A stretch of DNA of 14,631 bases from positions 1 to 14,631 of the forward strand of contig DIKH01000140.1 of NCBI GenBank assembly GCA_002424495.1, read 5' to 3'. The position numbers and the translations under genes are program-made. The number at the start of each line of letters is the position of its first letter. Position 1 is the stretch's first letter. This stretch comes from Desulfobacteraceae bacterium UBA5623. Lineage in GTDB: Bacteria; Desulfobacterota; DSM-4660; Desulfatiglandales; Desulfatiglandaceae. Positions 1 through 6,519 of this stretch are shown here, piece after piece. Below the pieces are notes generated by a model that was not told the origin of the DNA, searched no databases, and saw only the letters and a program-made list of their open reading frames with translations.

Positions 1-58
1 TTCTGGATGGGCACTAATTAAAAATAGTGAGCTCGGTCAGACCCTCCCACTCATATTT

Positions 59-2077
59 TCATATACGTCTCTTAGACCCTTTCCCTAATTCTTGTTTCAG
101 AGTCACCCCAAGCGCTTCTAATGTCAAAGGCTTCTTTAAGAACTGGCCTGCGCCCAATTCTTGGGTTTTTGTCACTTCTTCTGTTTCAGCAAAACCGCTG
201 GCGATCACAGCTTTTTGCCTGGGATGTATTTTGATTATCCCCTCATAAGTCTCCCGGCCGCTTATACCTGGGTCCATAATCATATCAAGCAGGACCAAAT
301 CTGTTCCATGTTCTTTCAAATATTCAATGGCTTTCTCACCGCTGGAAACGGCAAAAGCTTTGTACCCCAAGATATTGAGCATCCAGCATACTATCTCTCT
401 TTGGCTCTCCATATCATCAACTACCAGGATCGACTCCCCATTGCCTTTAAGGTCCTCAACCGGCAAGGCCGCCGCCTGATCCTTGACTTTCTGTCTTGTT
501 ATTGGAAAATATGCTTCAAAGATTGTGCCTTTTTCGTCACTAATCACATCAATGTAACCATTGTGATCTTCTAATATATTCCATACGACTGAAAGGCCCA
601 AGCCCGTCCCGCTTCTGCCCATTACCTTTTTGGTATAAAAAGGTTCAAAGATTCTCTCCAGCTCAGCTGACGATATTCCCGAACCGTCATCTGACACGGC
701 CAAGACGGCATATTCGCCTGTATTAGTATCATTATACCGCCGCGGTGAACTGTCAACATGACGGTTTGAGGTCGATATGGTGACATTGCCTGTGCCTTCA
801 ATAGCCTCTACGGCATTCGATACGAGATTCATTATAACCTTTCGAATATGCACATGAAAACCATTTGTGTTTAATAATTGAGGATCGAGATTTGCCTTGA
901 CCATAACTGATGGGTGAAACTGTTTCAGTTTCTCAAACTCAGGTGAACTTAAATATTCCTGGACTACTGAATTTATATTCAAGGGGGTTTTAGCCGTAAC
1001 GACCCCTCTCGCGATTGTCAATAAATCCTTGACAATGGCAACCGCCCTATTCCCGCACTCCTGTATGGTCTTAACCGGTTTTCTCAAATTGCTGTTTTCA
1101 GGCAGCTCCAATAAGATGAGTTCCGGATAGGTTACGATACCTGCCAGGACATTATTCAGATCGTGCGCCACACCACCAGCCAAAAGTCCTAAGGATTCCA
1201 TTTTCTGTGCCCGGTGGAGACCGGCTTGGAGTTTTTTCATTTTATCGTCTGCGTTCACACGCTCACTGACATCCAATACGATACCTTGAAAATGAGTGAT
1301 ATCTCCCCTTTCGTTTCTTCTTATGAATGTCATATCATCAAGCCACTTTGTTTCTCCGTACTTGGTAATTATTCTATACGGCTTATGACTGAATTCCTTT
1401 CTTCCTTCTTCCCTGCTGTATAATAAAACCTCTTTCGCGACCCTTGCCAGATCATCAGGATGCACAGTTGCGGCATAAGAGACCTCTCCAGAGACAAATT
1501 CCTCATCACTATAGCCAAACAGGTTGATGACATTTTCAGAAACATATTCAACCGGCCATCCCTCGGCATTTCTCCAGAGAAAAACAACGGCCGGGCTTTT
1601 ATTGATGATATCATAAGCTTCCCGCAGTAACTCCTTAGCATGCTTGAGCTCGCCAATATTGATATTTACACCTATAATGCCTTTTACCCGGTCGTCCTCT
1701 TTGAACGGTAATATGATGTTGTAGAAATATTTTTCTTCACCACCTATTTTGAAACTGACCTCCCCTTTAATAACTTCACCTGCAAGGCATCGGCGGTTGT
1801 TGCTTTTCCAGAGGGATAGAGTAGACTTGTCAGCGGTTACGTCTTCGGGACGTTTTCCAATAAAATCTCCCCAATGTTCTCTACATCTGGAGTTCTGCAG
1901 AATATAACGGCCATCTTCATCAATTGCAAAAACGTCAAATGGTAGGTTTTCGATTGCAATTTCAGAAAGGGACTTTTTTTTGCACAAACTTGGATAGGTT
2001 GCCCTGTAATAGGCAAGCTCTTTTTCCAGAGCTTCAATCCTCGCCTCAACCTCTTCAATTGTTTTAGTATTTGTCAT
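59..2077 (-). CDS. Soluble hybrid sensor histidine kinase (PAS-PAS-HisKA-HATPase-REC)
   Basis: The 672-residue protein has a short N-terminal coiled coil (about 5-25) and two PAS domains (about 38-145 and 150-275; the second ends in a PAC-like stretch before VSERV). A HisKA dimerisation helix follows with the phospho-accepting H305 in GGVAHDLNN. The ATPase domain shows the N box around N421, G1 DDGSGI (463-468), F box FEPFYTKK (477-484) and G2 GTGLGL (490-495). The C-terminal receiver domain (about 548-662) keeps D554/D555, phospho-acceptor D598, S627 and K649. There are no membrane segments, so it should sense a cytosolic signal, perhaps redox or a bound cofactor; the signal cannot be read from sequence. 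ATG at 2077 has a GGAG about 9 bases upstream. No partner response regulator lies within the window, so it is an orphan here. The architecture is certain; the pathway is unknown. Confidence 0.95.
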   Translation of the reverse strand: MTNTKTIEEVEARIEALEKELAYYRATYPSLCKKKSLSEIAIENLPFDVFAIDEDGRYILQNSRCREHWGDFIGKRPEDVTADKSTLSLWKSNNRRCLAGEVIKGEVSFKIGGEEKYFYNIILPFKEDDRVKGIIGVNINIGELKHAKELLREAYDIINKSPAVVFLWRNAEGWPVEYVSENVINLFGYSDEEFVSGEVSYAATVHPDDLARVAKEVLLYSREEGRKEFSHKPYRIITKYGETKWLDDMTFIRRNERGDITHFQGIVLDVSERVNADDKMKKLQAGLHRAQKMESLGLLAGGVAHDLNNVLAGIVTYPELILLELPENSNLRKPVKTIQECGNRAVAIVKDLLTIARGVVTAKTPLNINSVVQEYLSSPEFEKLKQFHPSVMVKANLDPQLLNTNGFHVHIRKVIMNLVSNAVEAIEGTGNVTISTSNRHVDSSPRRYNDTNTGEYAVLAVSDDGSGISSAELERIFEPFYTKKVMGRSGTGLGLSVVWNILEDHNGYIDVISDEKGTIFEAYFPITRQKVKDQAAALPVEDLKGNGESILVVDDMESQREIVCWMLNILGYKAFAVSSGEKAIEYLKEHGTDLVLLDMIMDPGISGRETYEGIIKIHPRQKAVIASGFAETEEVTKTQELGAGQFLKKPLTLEALGVTLKQELGKGSKRRI

Positions 2078-2244
2078 GCATCATCGCTCCAAGATTGCAT
2101 CAAGTTTATCACCAAGCCAGGTGGGATGGAGTTCATTGTCCTTTTGTCATCGCGGATATCTTTACCATTTCCAAGATAATCCTCCACCCGCCTCTTATGG
2201 TACTTCATGACTTCATCGTAGGAATCGAAGCCAAGAAGTTCCAT
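2074..2244 (-). pseudogene. Small ORF overlapping the kinase start; possible C-terminal gene remnant
   Basis: A 56-codon minus-strand frame begins MELLGFDSYDEVMKYHKRR and ends NLMQSWSDDA. Its TGA stop overlaps the kinase ATG in an ATGA arrangement, which is typical of translational coupling. The composition looks protein-like (mixed charged and hydrophobic, no low complexity). The start has no good ribosome binding site, and the frame is closed by a TAA only 18 bases upstream of the ATG. A different frame just upstream (from about 2294) also reads as protein-like for 27 codons. I infer either a tiny gene co-translated with the kinase or the end of a larger gene broken by frameshifts. I do not recognise a family. 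Confidence 0.3.
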
Positions 2245-2402
2245 CAGGCTTTGTGGGTTGCTTTATGGCTTTTTCTAACGGTATAGCACGTAGCATTGAG
2301 TGATAACACCGTTAACTGGACAATTCCAAAACTGGCTAAACAGGCTCAAGCAATTAAAATGTGAGAAAACAAGTCAACTACCATCGGCTTAAGCCGATGG
2401 CT

Positions 2403-2485
2403 TAAGGGTACGAGGATTCGAGGGGTCGAGGGGTCAAGTGAACAAAGGTAAACATTTTATACTCTCTCGAACCCTTGAACCCTTA
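2403..2485. repeat. Long imperfect inverted repeat
   Basis: The 22-nt arms at 2403-2424 (starting TAAGGGTACGAGG) and 2464-2485 (ending CCCTTGAACCCTTA) are reverse complements at 18 of 22 positions, with a 39-nt spacer. Between them the phrase CGAGGGGTCGAGGGGTC adds a short internal direct repeat. It lies inside the palindrome-bounded region 2381-2535. It could form a stem-loop in DNA or RNA; its function is unknown. Confidence 0.55.
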
Positions 2486-2511
2486 TGGCGCAAAAAATCA
2501 AACTGAAGTCT

Positions 2512-2535
2512 TCGCCTAAAAAGGCGAGGGTTTTT
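2512..2535 (+). terminator. Hairpin with T-run, terminator-like
   Basis: The stem TCGCCT/AGGCGA with an AAAA loop (2512-2527) is followed by GGG and then five T residues. It resembles a weak intrinsic terminator on the plus strand, but no plus-strand gene ends nearby. It may instead be the right-end hairpin of a small mobile element. Confidence 0.3.
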
Positions 2536-2675
2536 CTCCCATTTCCCGAAAGAGACAATAAAAACAGTTGATCTATGAACTTGACAGTCAAAAATTACTT
2601 TAACTGTTTGAAATTACTGTGACCAAAAATAACCCGCGTCATTTTGGCGAAAGCATGAACCCAATGCTTTTACAA

Positions 2676-2818
2676 TGAGACCTTTGAAAAATGCTCAATT
2701 TTGTGCCAAATCAAGAAAGACGAAAATTTTAACCACAGGAATACATTGAGTATTTCGAGGATTAAAATTTGAGTCTGAAGCCGAGTTGGCGAAAAAAGGG
2801 GCTTTTTTAAAGGTCTCA
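2676..2818. repeat. Palindromic element A (CCRCA/GAGGA internal-loop family)
   Basis: This 143-bp element is bounded by 16-nt inverted ends, TGAGACCTTTGAAAAA (2676-2691) and its near-complement at 2803-2818, matching at 15 of 16. The arms remain roughly complementary throughout. The centre is a 9-bp stem, AAATTTTAA (2724-2732) with TTAAAATTT (2762-2770). It then has CCACA (2733-2737), an apical stem GGAATAC/GTATTTC with loop ATTGA, and GAGGA (2757-2761). The same internal loop recurs in elements B and C. It lies downstream of the MOT1 gene. Function is unknown; a mobile miniature element or structured RNA are the options. Confidence 0.75.
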
Positions 2819-2831
2819 CAATATGTTCCGC

Positions 2832-2865
2832 GATCCGGATGCCGGATCATTCCCGTATGACGGGA
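2832..2865. repeat. Two tandem small hairpins, each with an ATG loop
   Basis: GATCCGG-ATG-CCGGATC (2832-2848) is followed directly by TCCCGT-ATG-ACGGGA (2851-2865). Both stems are perfect. The GATGCCGGATC part resembles the second hairpin of the repeat at 11634-11695, so this is probably a diverged copy of the same intergenic repeat class. Confidence 0.5.
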
Positions 2866-2908
2866 AAATTTTGGACTTTCAAGCGATGAAATAATGTGGC
2901 AGGAAATA

Positions 2909-2986
2909 TAGACTCTTACATATGGGTAATCAAGGAAAAATATGGCTTAATGTAAGTGGACAGGGTTCAGGACGGGTCTATGGGGC
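2909..2986. repeat. Direct repeat, copy 1
   Basis: These 78 bp start TAGACTCTTACATATGGG. The first 37 nt are identical to copy 2 (5746-5782), and the remainder is similar with two 1-base indels, ending at GGGGC. Each copy contains the inverted pair CTTACAT/ATGTAAG (2915-2921 and 2950-2956 here) and the phrase GGACAGGGTTCAGG. The two copies are in the same orientation and bracket the MOT1-TunR gene pair. The stretch 2987-3197 after this copy holds AT-rich sequence and no credible gene. Confidence 0.85.
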
Positions 2987-3149
2987 CATAAGCGCTAAGT
3001 TAATTAATCTATATCAACTATATGAAAATATGAAAGTAATTTGAATATCGAATATCGGAAAAGGAATAATGAATGTCGAAGCAAGATAAAAGCCGAGCTG
3101 GGTTGTTAGGTGAGCAGTCGGACCAGGACATTCATATCTACCGCCCGTG

Positions 3150-3168
3150 GAAGGCACGAACTGCCTTC
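3150..3168 (-). terminator. Hairpin downstream of the MOT1 gene
   Basis: GAAGGCA-CGAAC-TGCCTTC is a perfect 7-bp stem about 30 nt past the transporter stop codon on the minus strand. There is no T-run after it on that strand, so it would be an imperfect intrinsic terminator at best. Confidence 0.3.
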
Positions 3169-3197
3169 GGAATAAAAGGGAGTTCTCGGACAACCTC

Positions 3198-4394
3198 TTA
3201 GATCTTTATATTAGCCTTGCGGATAAAAAGATCAACAACAATCCCGATTCCAAAGGCCCACGCCATATTGGGGACGGTCAGGGCAATGCCTGCAATGAGA
3301 ATGGCGATAAAATACTCCTCATTGGTCTTGAGACTACGGACCAGGGGGCAGAGTTCAAGACCTGCGAACACCAGCAGGACCCCAAGCACTGAATTGGGGA
3401 TCAGAGAAAGCACGGTAAGCCCCATATCGCCTAACACAAGCGCCAGGATGACAAAAAAGGCCCCGATCATCACAGGGGCTGCCCCGGTACGTGCGCCAAA
3501 ACGGTAATGGGCGGCAAGCCCGCCAGTGCCATGGCACATGGGAACTGCGCCGAATAGTCCTGCCGGTAGATTGGCGATACCCATTGTCAGGGCGAATCTA
3601 CCGGCCTTTGTCCTTGAAAGGAGCGGGCTATCCGGAAAAAGAATACCGCATGTATCAGAGGTTCCTACGCATGCGTTGCCGATAGTCAGGGGGATCTGAG
3701 GCAGTATGAGCATGATAAAGGCAATCCAGAAATCATTAATGGAAGGTGAAATCAGGTGCATTCCGGTGGGACCGGCTGAGGATTGATCTCCGTTAAGCCC
3801 GCCAAGGCCAAGGCCTGCAACAAGCCCGATGGCCAGTGCAGACAGTGCCGCTGGAAGCTTTTTGTTATCCAACAGGGCCAGGACAACGGCAAACACAACA
3901 AGCCCAAGGAGCAGGTTGATATGGTAATCAACGAAATAGCCTTTGACGCCTGAAATAAACAAACTCTTGGCTACTATCAGCTCTATTCCTTTTTTGAGGA
4001 AAATCAGCCCCAGCGCCAGTTGTATGCCCCTGACCACCTCCTGGGTGAAAAGCCTTGCGATCCTGTCCATAAGTCCCGAAAGCGAGACAAACAAGAGAAA
4101 TAAACCGAATATTATCCCGGAGGCGCCGATCACGGATTCCGTTATCAGCGCTGGATTTGCTATGGCTATGGCGCCTACTGCCTTTAAGGGCTGCACTGGA
4201 ATCGGCAGCCGGTAATAGAGCCCGGACATCATGTAGAATAATCCAAAGGCAAGAAACACCGTTGTCGGGCTCAATTTGTTTATCAGGATCATGGCGACCA
4301 CAATGGGCAGAAGCGTTCCCAAATCGCCCAATGAACCGGCAAATTCCACTCGATCAAAGCGAAAACCGCCTGATGAGGATCTGACACTTTCCAT
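3198..4394 (-). CDS. MOT1-family molybdate/tungstate/sulfate-type transporter
   Basis: This 398-residue, highly hydrophobic protein has about ten membrane segments. It carries the two hallmark stretches of the MOT1 branch of SulP-like transporters: PIPVQPLKAVGA (about 65-76) and PMCHGTGGLAAHYRFGART (285-303). A GSLGDLGTLLPI segment lies near the N terminus (20-31). MOT1 proteins take up molybdate with high affinity; sulfate has also been annotated as a substrate, and sequence alone does not decide between oxyanions. Unlike classical SulP proteins there is no STAS domain. ATG at 4394 has a strong GGGAGGGG about 5 bases upstream. It diverges from the TunR-like regulator, with an inverted-repeat operator between them. 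This points to molybdate or tungstate as substrate and to repression when the oxyanion is plentiful (inference). Confidence 0.9.
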   Translation of the reverse strand: MESVRSSSGGFRFDRVEFAGSLGDLGTLLPIVVAMILINKLSPTTVFLAFGLFYMMSGLYYRLPIPVQPLKAVGAIAIANPALITESVIGASGIIFGLFLLFVSLSGLMDRIARLFTQEVVRGIQLALGLIFLKKGIELIVAKSLFISGVKGYFVDYHINLLLGLVVFAVVLALLDNKKLPAALSALAIGLVAGLGLGGLNGDQSSAGPTGMHLISPSINDFWIAFIMLILPQIPLTIGNACVGTSDTCGILFPDSPLLSRTKAGRFALTMGIANLPAGLFGAVPMCHGTGGLAAHYRFGARTGAAPVMIGAFFVILALVLGDMGLTVLSLIPNSVLGVLLVFAGLELCPLVRSLKTNEEYFIAILIAGIALTVPNMAWAFGIGIVVDLFIRKANIKI

Positions 4395-4420
4395 CTTCCC
4401 CTCCCTGTCTTAACGTCTGC

Positions 4421-4456
4421 ATGACACGTAAAATAAAATTATCGTGTCATTGACAC
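4421..4456. promoter_or_regulatory. Operator-like triple TGACAC half-site between MOT1 gene and tunR-like gene
   Basis: ATGACACG (4421-4428) and CGTGTCAT (4443-4450) form a perfect 8-bp inverted repeat with a 14-bp AT-rich spacer. A third half-site, TGACAC (4451-4456), makes GTGTCA-T-TGACAC (4444-4456), a second perfect dyad. The sites lie in the divergent promoter region, so the neighbouring TunR-like protein is the natural candidate to bind them. I cannot confirm the match to the published TunR motif from sequence alone. Confidence 0.65.
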
Positions 4457-4484
4457 AGTTAATATCATCGCTTGATTTTGTCAA
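4450..4484. promoter_or_regulatory. Divergent promoter elements
   Basis: A consensus -35, TTGACA (4450-4455), points toward the regulator on the plus strand and overlaps the third operator half-site. A second TTGACA on the minus strand (plus-strand TGTCAA, 4479-4484) points toward the transporter. Both lack a good -10: TTGATT at 4472-4477 for plus, and TTAACT read on minus at 4457-4462. The operator would cover the plus-strand -35 and the minus-strand start region, consistent with repression of both genes. Confidence 0.4.
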
Positions 4485-4516
4485 GTTTTTAATCAAACAA
4501 CTTGCAAAAGCTGAAA

Positions 4517-5632
4517 ATGACGTTTAGGATTAGATCAATTTTTGCTGGCTTGAATCAGAACACCTTAATATTTATGATTAAAACCGCTAATCATGAGCAA
4601 ACCTCGCCTGTCACCGATACGGGCCGCTGTCTTGATACGGTGCAGCTTGAAGGGCTTGAGCAGTCTTTCAGGTCATGGGCTGAGGAGTCAAAACGGCCTG
4701 ACACCCGCCTGTCAAGAAGGCGCATCCTCTTGATCTTCCTTTTGATCCGTTACACAGGGGCGAGACTGAATGAGGTGCTGAATTTAGATCCGTCAATTGA
4801 CATTGATTATAAAAATCACATTGTCCATCTCAGAAAGGGCGGCGATAAATCAGATCAAAGACACAGGGCCGTTGAAATTTCGGAAGCGCTTTCATCTGAG
4901 ATCAAAAAGTGCCTTGATGATCATCAAATAAAAAATGCCCTGGGCGGCGTCTTCCGGGTTGATCCCGGTCATGTCAGAAGGAAGTTCTATGAGAGGGCTG
5001 AGGCCAGCGGCATACCGCGGGAATTGGGCGCCCCTGATGTTATACGAAGGTCCAGGGCCGTGGAACTGATTCAAGGCAAAATGCCATTGCCCGTGGTGCA
5101 GAAGATCCTTGGGCATTCAACGCCAAATCTGGCCGCATCCTATTTTGAATTCTCGGATGAAGAGATCCGTAATGTGGTAAGATATTTTGTTGACAGGGAG
5201 AGTCAGCGAAAGACAAGCGCGCGTAACGCCTTTTTTGCCAAGATCAACAGGATTCAAAAAGGCGATATCCAGGCAATAATAGAGATGATAGCCATAGGGG
5301 GGCACAGGGTAAGCGCCGTCATCACCAACCACAGCCTTGCAAGGCTTGGCTTAAGGCGTGGAACATTGGTTATGGCCGAGGTAAAGGCGCCATGGGTGAT
5401 GATCTACAGAGGCGATGAAAAGCCACACTCCACTGCAGAAAACATCTTTCGCGGCAATATCCGCAGAATAACCAGGGGAAAAATTACTACCGAGGTGGTG
5501 GTGCGAATCTCCGACAGCATGGACCTGTGCTCAATCATCACTGAAGAGAGCAGGAAACTGCTGGGTATTCATGAAAATGATACTGTGTGGATCGCCTTTA
5601 ATGCATTCGCTGTTGTTATTCATGTGGATTAA
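4517..5632 (+). CDS. TunR-like regulator: integrase-type domain plus two Mop/TOBE domains
   Basis: Numbering here starts from an in-frame TTG at 4502. The N-terminal half (about 65-230) is a tyrosine-recombinase catalytic-type fold. It has R88 in TGARLNEVL, K112 in LRKGG, R182 in PDVIRRS, H205 in ILGHS and Y214 in ASYFEFS. The first histidine of HxxR is replaced by D179, and no full core-binding domain precedes it, so recombination is doubtful. Two Mop/TOBE oxyanion-binding domains follow (about 240-305 and 312-376). This architecture is that of TunR, a tungstate-responsive transcription regulator described in Desulfovibrio and relatives. Divergence from an oxyanion transporter fits that role. 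Start choice is uncertain: ATG 4517, ATG 4574 and TTG 4502 all lack a clear ribosome site. ATG 4574 would remove an unconvincing N-terminal stretch. Confidence 0.85.
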   Translation: MTFRIRSIFAGLNQNTLIFMIKTANHEQTSPVTDTGRCLDTVQLEGLEQSFRSWAEESKRPDTRLSRRRILLIFLLIRYTGARLNEVLNLDPSIDIDYKNHIVHLRKGGDKSDQRHRAVEISEALSSEIKKCLDDHQIKNALGGVFRVDPGHVRRKFYERAEASGIPRELGAPDVIRRSRAVELIQGKMPLPVVQKILGHSTPNLAASYFEFSDEEIRNVVRYFVDRESQRKTSARNAFFAKINRIQKGDIQAIIEMIAIGGHRVSAVITNHSLARLGLRRGTLVMAEVKAPWVMIYRGDEKPHSTAENIFRGNIRRITRGKITTEVVVRISDSMDLCSIITEESRKLLGIHENDTVWIAFNAFAVVIHVD

Positions 5633-5640
5633 GGCATAGA

Positions 5641-5740
5641 GCTAGGAGGCAGTCCGAGAATAGCAATTTTTTCCAAAATCGAGGAATGCCCGAAAAAATT
5701 ACCGCAGGCATATGGTTGATATTCCGAGGATAATTTTTTC
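5641..5740. repeat. Palindromic element B, truncated (CCRCA/GAGGA family)
   Basis: It begins nine bases after the regulator stop codon. The core is a perfect 10-bp stem, GAAAAAATTA (5692-5701) with TAATTTTTTC (5731-5740). Inside are CCGCA (5702-5706), apical stem GGCATAT/ATATTCC with loop GGTTG, and GAGGA (5726-5730). The left arm (5641-5691, containing GGAGGCAGTCCGAGAA) has no complementary right arm. Sequence after 5740 runs almost directly into direct-repeat copy 2, so the right half appears lost. Its position could let it end transcription of the regulator. Confidence 0.65.
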
Positions 5741-5745
5741 ATGTT

Positions 5746-5825
5746 TAGACTCTTACATATGGGTAATCAAGGAAAAATATGGGGTTAATGTAAGGGGACA
5801 GGGTTCAGGGTAGGATCTGTGGGGC
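5746..5825. repeat. Direct repeat, copy 2
   Basis: These 80 bp match copy 1 (2909-2986): the first 37 nt are identical, and the tail is similar through GGGGC at 5825. It contains CTTACAT (5752-5758) and ATGTAAG (5788-5794). The interval between the two copies is 2,837 bp and holds exactly the MOT1 and TunR-like genes plus element B. The stretch 5826-5923 shows nothing further that I can identify. Confidence 0.85.
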
Positions 5826-5923
5826 AGTGGGGGACCATTTAAACATTTAGCAAACGGTTGCCAATGGAGTTTAAAAGTTGAGAACGGCTTCCCCATAACG
5901 CAAAGCGTTTCGCTCCAGAAATT

Positions 5924-5955
5924 GTCTTGACGTCAAGACGTTAAAACGCTATGAT
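5924..5955 (+). promoter_or_regulatory. Sigma70 promoter with palindromic operator for the toxin-antitoxin operon
   Basis: The -35 is TTGACG (5927-5932), followed by a 17-bp spacer and the -10 TATGAT (5950-5955). A perfect 16-bp palindrome, GTCTTGACGTCAAGAC (5924-5939), covers the -35. That is the expected arrangement for autorepression by a ribbon-helix-helix antitoxin, alone or in complex with its toxin. The antitoxin ATG is 28 bases past the -10, with GGAGGTGA at 5971-5978. Confidence 0.8.
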
Positions 5956-5982
5956 GTCTCAAACACATCTGGAGGTGACATT

Positions 5983-6216
5983 ATGGCGACAGCCGCAAAA
6001 CGTGCCACAGTATATTTAGATCCTGTCTTACATAAGGCGCTTAAATTAAAGGCTTTTGAAACTTCTCGCTCTATCTCTGACCTTGTGAATGCAGCTATAA
6101 GAGAAGCCCTTGCCGAAGACGCTGGGGACCTTGCAGCTTTTGATGAGAGGGCAGGCGAGCCTCTGATCAGCTATGATGAAATGGTCAAGAGGCTCAGAAA
6201 AGATGGCCGAATATAA
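5983..6216 (+). CDS. Ribbon-helix-helix antitoxin
   Basis: This 77-residue protein starts at an ATG with a strong GGAGGTGA five bases upstream. Residues 7-44 give a ribbon-helix-helix DNA-binding fold of the CopG type: the strand RATVYLD, then helices LHKALKLKAFETSRS and ISDLVNAAIREAL. The acidic and flexible tail (about 45-77) is the usual toxin-neutralising part. It is the first gene of a two-gene operon, and its last 14 bases overlap the toxin gene. It should bind the toxin and repress the operon through the palindrome at 5924-5939 (inference). Confidence 0.88.
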   Translation: MATAAKRATVYLDPVLHKALKLKAFETSRSISDLVNAAIREALAEDAGDLAAFDERAGEPLISYDEMVKRLRKDGRI

Positions 6217-6460
6217 AGTATTTTTCAAAAAGTCGGTTTGGAAAGACTTTGAATCAATTCCGAAAAGCAATTTAAAAAAGATCCTTAAAGATATCGAATC
6301 GCTGGGTAAAGATCCAAGACCTCCAGGATGTCAAAAACTATCCGGGCAGGAACGGTACCGTCTTCGACAGGGACGATATCGCATTATTTATTCAATCCAG
6401 GATGATGAACTGACGGTCTGGGTGGTAAAAGTTGGGCATCGCAAAGATGTTTATCGGTGA
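6203..6460 (+). CDS. RelE/ParE-superfamily toxin
   Basis: This 85-residue basic protein starts MAEYKVFFKKSVWKDF and contains the typical RelE-type core, ERYRLRQGRYRIIYSI (about 50-65). It ends VGHRKDVYR. Residues R53, R59, H79, R80, K81 and Y84 are in the places used by RelE-like mRNA interferases, so ribosome-dependent mRNA cleavage is more likely than gyrase poisoning. I place the start at ATG 6203, inside the antitoxin gene, because homologous sequence begins there. An in-frame ATG at 6173 would add ten residues without conserved features. The overlap suggests coupled translation with the antitoxin. Confidence 0.88.
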   Translation: MAEYKVFFKKSVWKDFESIPKSNLKKILKDIESLGKDPRPPGCQKLSGQERYRLRQGRYRIIYSIQDDELTVWVVKVGHRKDVYR

Positions 6461-6519
6461 AGCTAAACACTTACTTTCCCGAACAGAAAGCACATCTTCG
6501 CGGACAACTCGTCTCAGGG

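Larger units (their letters stand above)
2381..2535. repeat. Palindrome-bounded element, possibly non-autonomous IS200/IS605-like
   Basis: The left side is a perfect 20-bp palindrome, CCATCGGCTTAAGCCGATGG (2381-2400). The right side is a 6-bp hairpin, TCGCCT-AAAA-AGGCGA (2512-2527), followed by GGGTTTTT. Two subterminal hairpins about 110 bp apart with no gene between them resemble miniature elements derived from IS200/IS605 transposons. That resemblance is pattern-based inference, because no TnpA or TnpB gene is present. Confidence 0.4.

Noticed and set aside
1..58. Terminator for the histidine kinase gene
   Set aside because: No convincing hairpin plus T-run is visible in the 58 bases available.
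2381..2986. CRISPR array
   Set aside because: Repeats are few, unequal and without regular spacers; no cas genes are present.
4517..5632. Functional phage integrase or mobile-element recombinase
   Set aside because: Two C-terminal Mop/TOBE domains, a substituted HxxR histidine and divergence from an oxyanion transporter fit a regulator better.
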